From: an uncultured Actinomycetes bacterium
GTDB lineage: Bacteria; Actinomycetota; Acidimicrobiia; Acidimicrobiales; RAAP-2
Assembly: GCA_903893955.1 (NCBI GenBank)
Contig: CAITOG010000395.1
Location: forward strand, 1-7,283
Length of the DNA stretch: 7,283 bases
Reading direction: 5' to 3'
Shown piece by piece: positions 5,778-7,283 of this stretch. Position 1 is the first letter of the stretch. Each line of letters starts with the position of its first letter. A model generated the notes under the pieces. The model did no database searches, was not told the origin of the DNA, and saw only the letters and a program-made list of their open reading frames with translations. Position numbers and translations under genes: made by a program.

Positions 5778-6678
5778 CGAGCGCCGCCTCGAGCGAGCGG
5801 AGCTGGCGGGACTGCCAGGCCACGAACGAGCTTGTCGGCGGCTGGACGGTCTCGGTGACCGCCACCACAGGCACCTGATGTGCACGAGCGATGTCCGCAG
5901 CGGTGTCGGTGACGGGTGTCTCTGTCTGGCTGTTGAGCACCAGCGCTGTGACCCGCCGGTTGACGAGCAGCGCATCCATGGCCTCGGTGGCCTGCGCTGG
6001 AGGGCTCTGCCCGGACTCGACGCTCACGGCGAACGATGCGGGACTCACGACGACGAGGTGCGCCTCGGCCAACAGGTAGCCCGCTACCCGCTCGGTCTGG
6101 GCCACCGGGGCGCCGCCGTGCAGCCGAGCCACGGTCGCCACTTGCCCGAGGACCGGTCCCAAGGACGCATCGAACCTCGAGAGCCGAGCGCGGTAGTCGG
6201 CGCGGTGCGCCGGGTCAGCGGTGCTCAGCGCAGCCTCGATGGCCTTGGCCACGGTGGGGACCCGCTCGAGGGCGTACCAAAGATGTGGGTTGGCATCGTT
6301 CCCAGCCACGTTGAGAACCGTGGCTGCGGTGACGACCTGGCGAGGCCCGGCTGCTCCCGTCGCCAAGAGGCGTTCCATGAAGTTGTCGTAGCCGAGCCCG
6401 TTGTCGACCACCACCGCTGCCTGCGCCACCGCTGCGGCGGCAGCCGCAGTGGGCTGGTATTCGTGTGGATCGACGTTCGCGGCCGCCACGAGGCTGGTCA
6501 CCTGCACGTCAGGGCCACCGATGGCGGCGGCGACCTGACCCCACGGGCTCTCGGCGGCCACGACACGGAGTCGGCCCTGGGCGGTGGAGAGGGTCATCCC
6601 CGCGCCACATGCCGTCAGCACGATAGCCACGACGACGAGCGCCGCGGTCACGACCGACGCACCTCCCTGGCTCCTCAC
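5770..6678 (-). CDS. znuA: Metal ABC transporter substrate-binding lipoprotein (cluster A-I, ZnuA/PsaA-like)
   Basis: A 302-residue extracytoplasmic solute-binding protein of the TroA fold. A hydrophobic signal (8-21) ends in the lipobox LTAC, so C24 should be lipidated and the protein anchored to the outer face of the membrane. Expected metal ligands are H72 in DPHEY, H132 in NPHLWY, E196 in TERVAGYL and probably E276 in VTET. This is the His-His-Glu-acidic pattern of PsaA/MntC rather than the three-His set of ZnuA, and there is no His-rich loop. Zinc is still favoured because zur is divergently transcribed, but manganese cannot be excluded. Start: ATG at 6690 and 6732 are in frame, but the former has no ribosome-binding site and the latter lies upstream of the predicted transcript start. 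GTG at 6678 has GGGAGG 4 bases upstream and gives a normal signal peptide (MRSQGGASVV). It is the first gene of the importer operon and overlaps the ATPase gene by 8 bp. Confidence 0.9.
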   Translation of the reverse strand: MRSQGGASVVTAALVVVAIVLTACGAGMTLSTAQGRLRVVAAESPWGQVAAAIGGPDVQVTSLVAAANVDPHEYQPTAAAAAAVAQAAVVVDNGLGYDNFMERLLATGAAGPRQVVTAATVLNVAGNDANPHLWYALERVPTVAKAIEAALSTADPAHRADYRARLSRFDASLGPVLGQVATVARLHGGAPVAQTERVAGYLLAEAHLVVVSPASFAVSVESGQSPPAQATEAMDALLVNRRVTALVLNSQTETPVTDTAADIARAHQVPVVAVTETVQPPTSSFVAWQSRQLRSLEAALDG

Positions 6679-6682
6679 CGCA

Positions 6683-6688
6683 CCTCCC
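6683..6688 (-). promoter_or_regulatory. Ribosome-binding site deciding the znuA GTG start
   Basis: GGGAGG read on the minus strand, followed by TGCG and then GTG at 6678-6676. It lies inside the alternative ATG-initiated reading (ATG at 6690), so it can only serve the GTG. This argues for GTG as the true start. Confidence 0.65.
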
Positions 6689-6693
6689 ATTGT

Positions 6694-6708
6694 CTGGAAC
6701 TGTTCCAG
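6694..6708. promoter_or_regulatory. Candidate Zur operator, site 1 (perfect 7-1-7 inverted repeat)
   Basis: CTGGAAC-T-GTTCCAG is a perfect 15-bp inverted repeat with 7-bp arms and a single central base, the architecture of Fur/Zur/PerR boxes. It sits between the divergent importer and zur genes, in the predicted 5' untranslated region of the importer, 7 to 21 bases downstream of its predicted transcription start. The base content is far richer in G/C than the A/T-rich Zur boxes known from other bacteria. That this is bound by the neighbouring Zur is inference. Confidence 0.6.
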
Positions 6709-6721
6709 TTCCGGGTTCTGG

Positions 6722-6750
6722 ACTGTAGCCAAGAAATGGAATGGTTACAA
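6722..6750 (-). promoter_or_regulatory. Predicted promoter of the znuABC operon
   Basis: On the minus strand TTGTAA (6750-6745) and TACAGT (6727-6722) are separated by exactly 17 bp, and each matches the housekeeping consensus at 4 of 6 positions. Transcription would start near 6715, giving a leader of about 37 bases that contains operator site 1 and the GGGAGG. The -35 lies wholly within operator site 2. Confidence 0.55.
6736..6750. promoter_or_regulatory. Candidate Zur operator, site 2 (degenerate copy)
   Basis: ATGGAATGGTTACAA matches operator site 1 at 10 of 15 positions when aligned on the same strand. Its centre (6743) is 42 bp from the centre of site 1 (6701), about four helical turns. 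It covers the importer's predicted -35 and five of the six bases of zur's predicted -10, so a protein bound here would block both. The inverted-repeat symmetry is weak (4 of 7 arm pairs), so this is tentative. Confidence 0.4.
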
Positions 6751-6751
6751 T
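6746..6751 (+). promoter_or_regulatory. Predicted -10 of a leaderless zur promoter
   Basis: TACAAT is followed by six bases (CTGGAC) and then the zur ATG. Transcription would therefore begin at or next to the A of the start codon, and no purine-rich ribosome-binding site exists upstream. This TANNNT-N6-ATG layout is the common form of leaderless genes in actinobacteria. No good -35 is visible. The position where one would sit overlaps the importer's -10. Confidence 0.6.
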
Positions 6752-6757
6752 CTGGAC

Positions 6758-7162
6758 ATGACCCCAGAGCCCACGGCGCCCGTCAGGATGACCCGCCAGC
6801 GGCGGGCGCTCGATGCCATCCTCGAGACGACCGACGGTTTCTTGTCAGCCCAGGACCTGCACGTTCGCCTTCGAAGCGGTGGCGATCGGGTGGCGCTCGC
6901 CACCGTCTACTCCCAGCTGGCCAAGATGGCCGAGGCAGGTGAGGTCGACCAGATACGGACCGAGGCGGGCGAAGCGCTCTACCGACGCTGCCGCAGTGAG
7001 CACCACCACCACCTGCGCTGTCGCAGCTGCGGGCTGGTCGAGGAGCTCGATGCACCAGCGGTGGAAGCATGGGCCGGCGAGGTGGCGCGGACGAGCGGCT
7101 GGGACGAGATCGCGCACAGCGTTGAGGTCACCGGGATCTGTCCGAGCTGCCAACGTGGCTGA
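6758..7162 (+). CDS. zur: Zinc uptake regulator Zur (Fur family)
   Basis: A 134-residue Fur-family repressor. The N-terminal winged helix includes TRQRRALDAIL (12-22) and the recognition region ATVYSQLAKMAEAGEV (48-63). The C-terminal dimerisation/metal domain contains HHHH (82-85), C88-x-x-C91 and C128-x-x-C131. By recalled alignment with M. tuberculosis FurB, shifted by two, every ligand is present: structural C88, C91, C128, C131; regulatory D64, C78, H83, H85; third site H82, H84, E103, H120. This identifies Zur rather than Fur, Mur or Nur. With zinc bound it should dimerise on DNA and repress the divergent importer. The start ATG at 6758 directly follows the -10 and looks leaderless. The ATG at 6788 would cut off the N-terminus. 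The gene overlaps the next by 8 bp, implying co-transcription, and autoregulation through site 2 is plausible. Confidence 0.95.
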   Translation: MTPEPTAPVRMTRQRRALDAILETTDGFLSAQDLHVRLRSGGDRVALATVYSQLAKMAEAGEVDQIRTEAGEALYRRCRSEHHHHLRCRSCGLVEELDAPAVEAWAGEVARTSGWDEIAHSVEVTGICPSCQRG

Positions 7163-7283
7163 GCTCACCACGAGGGGCTCCCTCGAGTTCCTCGAGCTCG
7201 ATGAGCTCAGCAGCCTCGGCGCTGAAGCCCTGATCTCCACCAGGGGCGGCGGTGACTCGAGGCCCCCGTGGGACAGCCTCAAC
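7155..7283 (+). CDS. pgeF: Partial PgeF/YfiH-like protein (laccase-domain, peptidoglycan editing factor), 5' end only
   Basis: An open frame from GTG at 7155 runs to the window edge and gives 43 residues. The segment ISTRGGGDSRPPWDSLN (27-43) matches the conserved N-terminal TTRxGGVSxxPxxSLNLG block of the PgeF/YfiH family (from memory). In E. coli PgeF removes wrongly incorporated residues from cell-wall precursors, and the family has a metal-binding His/Cys site that lies beyond this fragment. The start overlaps the end of zur by 8 bp, so translational coupling is likely and no separate ribosome-binding site is needed. In many actinobacteria the gene lies downstream of ftsZ, so a place next to zur may mean a paralogue or rearrangement. 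Only the first fifth or so is visible. Confidence 0.68.
   Translation, partial: MAELTTRGSLEFLELDELSSLGAEALISTRGGGDSRPPWDSLN

Noticed and set aside
6679..6732. Importer binding protein starting at ATG 6732 or 6690
   Set aside because: 6732 lies upstream of the predicted transcription start, and 6690 has no ribosome-binding site. GTG 6678 has GGGAGG and leaves a standard lipoprotein signal.
5764..6942. 392-codon plus-strand frame across the binding-protein gene and into zur
   Set aside because: It runs antisense to a complete lipoprotein gene and then out of frame through zur, with no recognisable domain.

Overview
The window is gene-dense, high-GC DNA from an actinomycete-type bacterium (Actinomycetota). 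The main evidence is a SigR/RsrA redox sigma/anti-sigma pair, a DUF2342-type zinc metalloprotease family known mainly from actinobacteria, a CYP142-like P450, and a Zur whose metal ligands line up one for one with mycobacterial FurB as I recall it. GTG starts, 1-22 bp gene overlaps and a leaderless-looking promoter fit as well. A deep lineage such as Acidimicrobiia is possible, but that is a guess.

Layout. (1) Minus strand, 1968 down to 16: sigR, rsrA and a zinc metalloprotease, joined by a 4-bp ATGA overlap and then a 1-bp gap, so very likely one operon. A ribosome-binding-like GGAGGA at the left edge suggests another minus-strand gene continues beyond base 1. (2) Positions 1969-2076 form a short divergent intergenic region. 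(3) Plus strand, 2077-4090: a CYP142-like cytochrome P450 followed 10 bp later by a short-chain dehydrogenase/reductase, probably co-translated and probably acting on a sterol/steroid or similar lipid. (4) Minus strand, 6678 down to 4069: a complete high-affinity metal ABC importer, in the order substrate-binding lipoprotein, ATPase, permease, each gene overlapping the next. The permease end overlaps the SDR end by 22 bp, tail to tail. (5) Positions 6679-6757: a compact divergent control region. (6) Plus strand from 6758: zur, overlapping a gene cut by the window edge that looks like pgeF/yfiH.

How the genes fit together. Zur, with zinc bound, would be expected to shut down the divergent zinc importer. 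The intergenic region holds a perfect 7-1-7 inverted repeat and a second degenerate copy exactly 42 bp away. The importer's predicted -35 and zur's predicted -10 overlap on opposite strands inside the second copy. The importer's binding protein carries a His-His-Glu-(acidic) ligand set of the PsaA/MntC kind rather than the three-His ZnuA set. The ATPase ends in a His/Asp-rich tail. Zinc also appears in the left operon, in the RsrA zinc/thiol switch and the HExxH metalloprotease, so zinc and thiol-redox homeostasis is the common thread. The P450/SDR pair looks functionally separate.

I found no RNA genes, CRISPR arrays, insertion sequences or phage genes. The most interesting parts are the overlapping divergent zur/importer promoter with its unusual operator, the mismatch between the binding-protein ligand set and Zur control, and the metalloprotease attached to the redox sigma operon.
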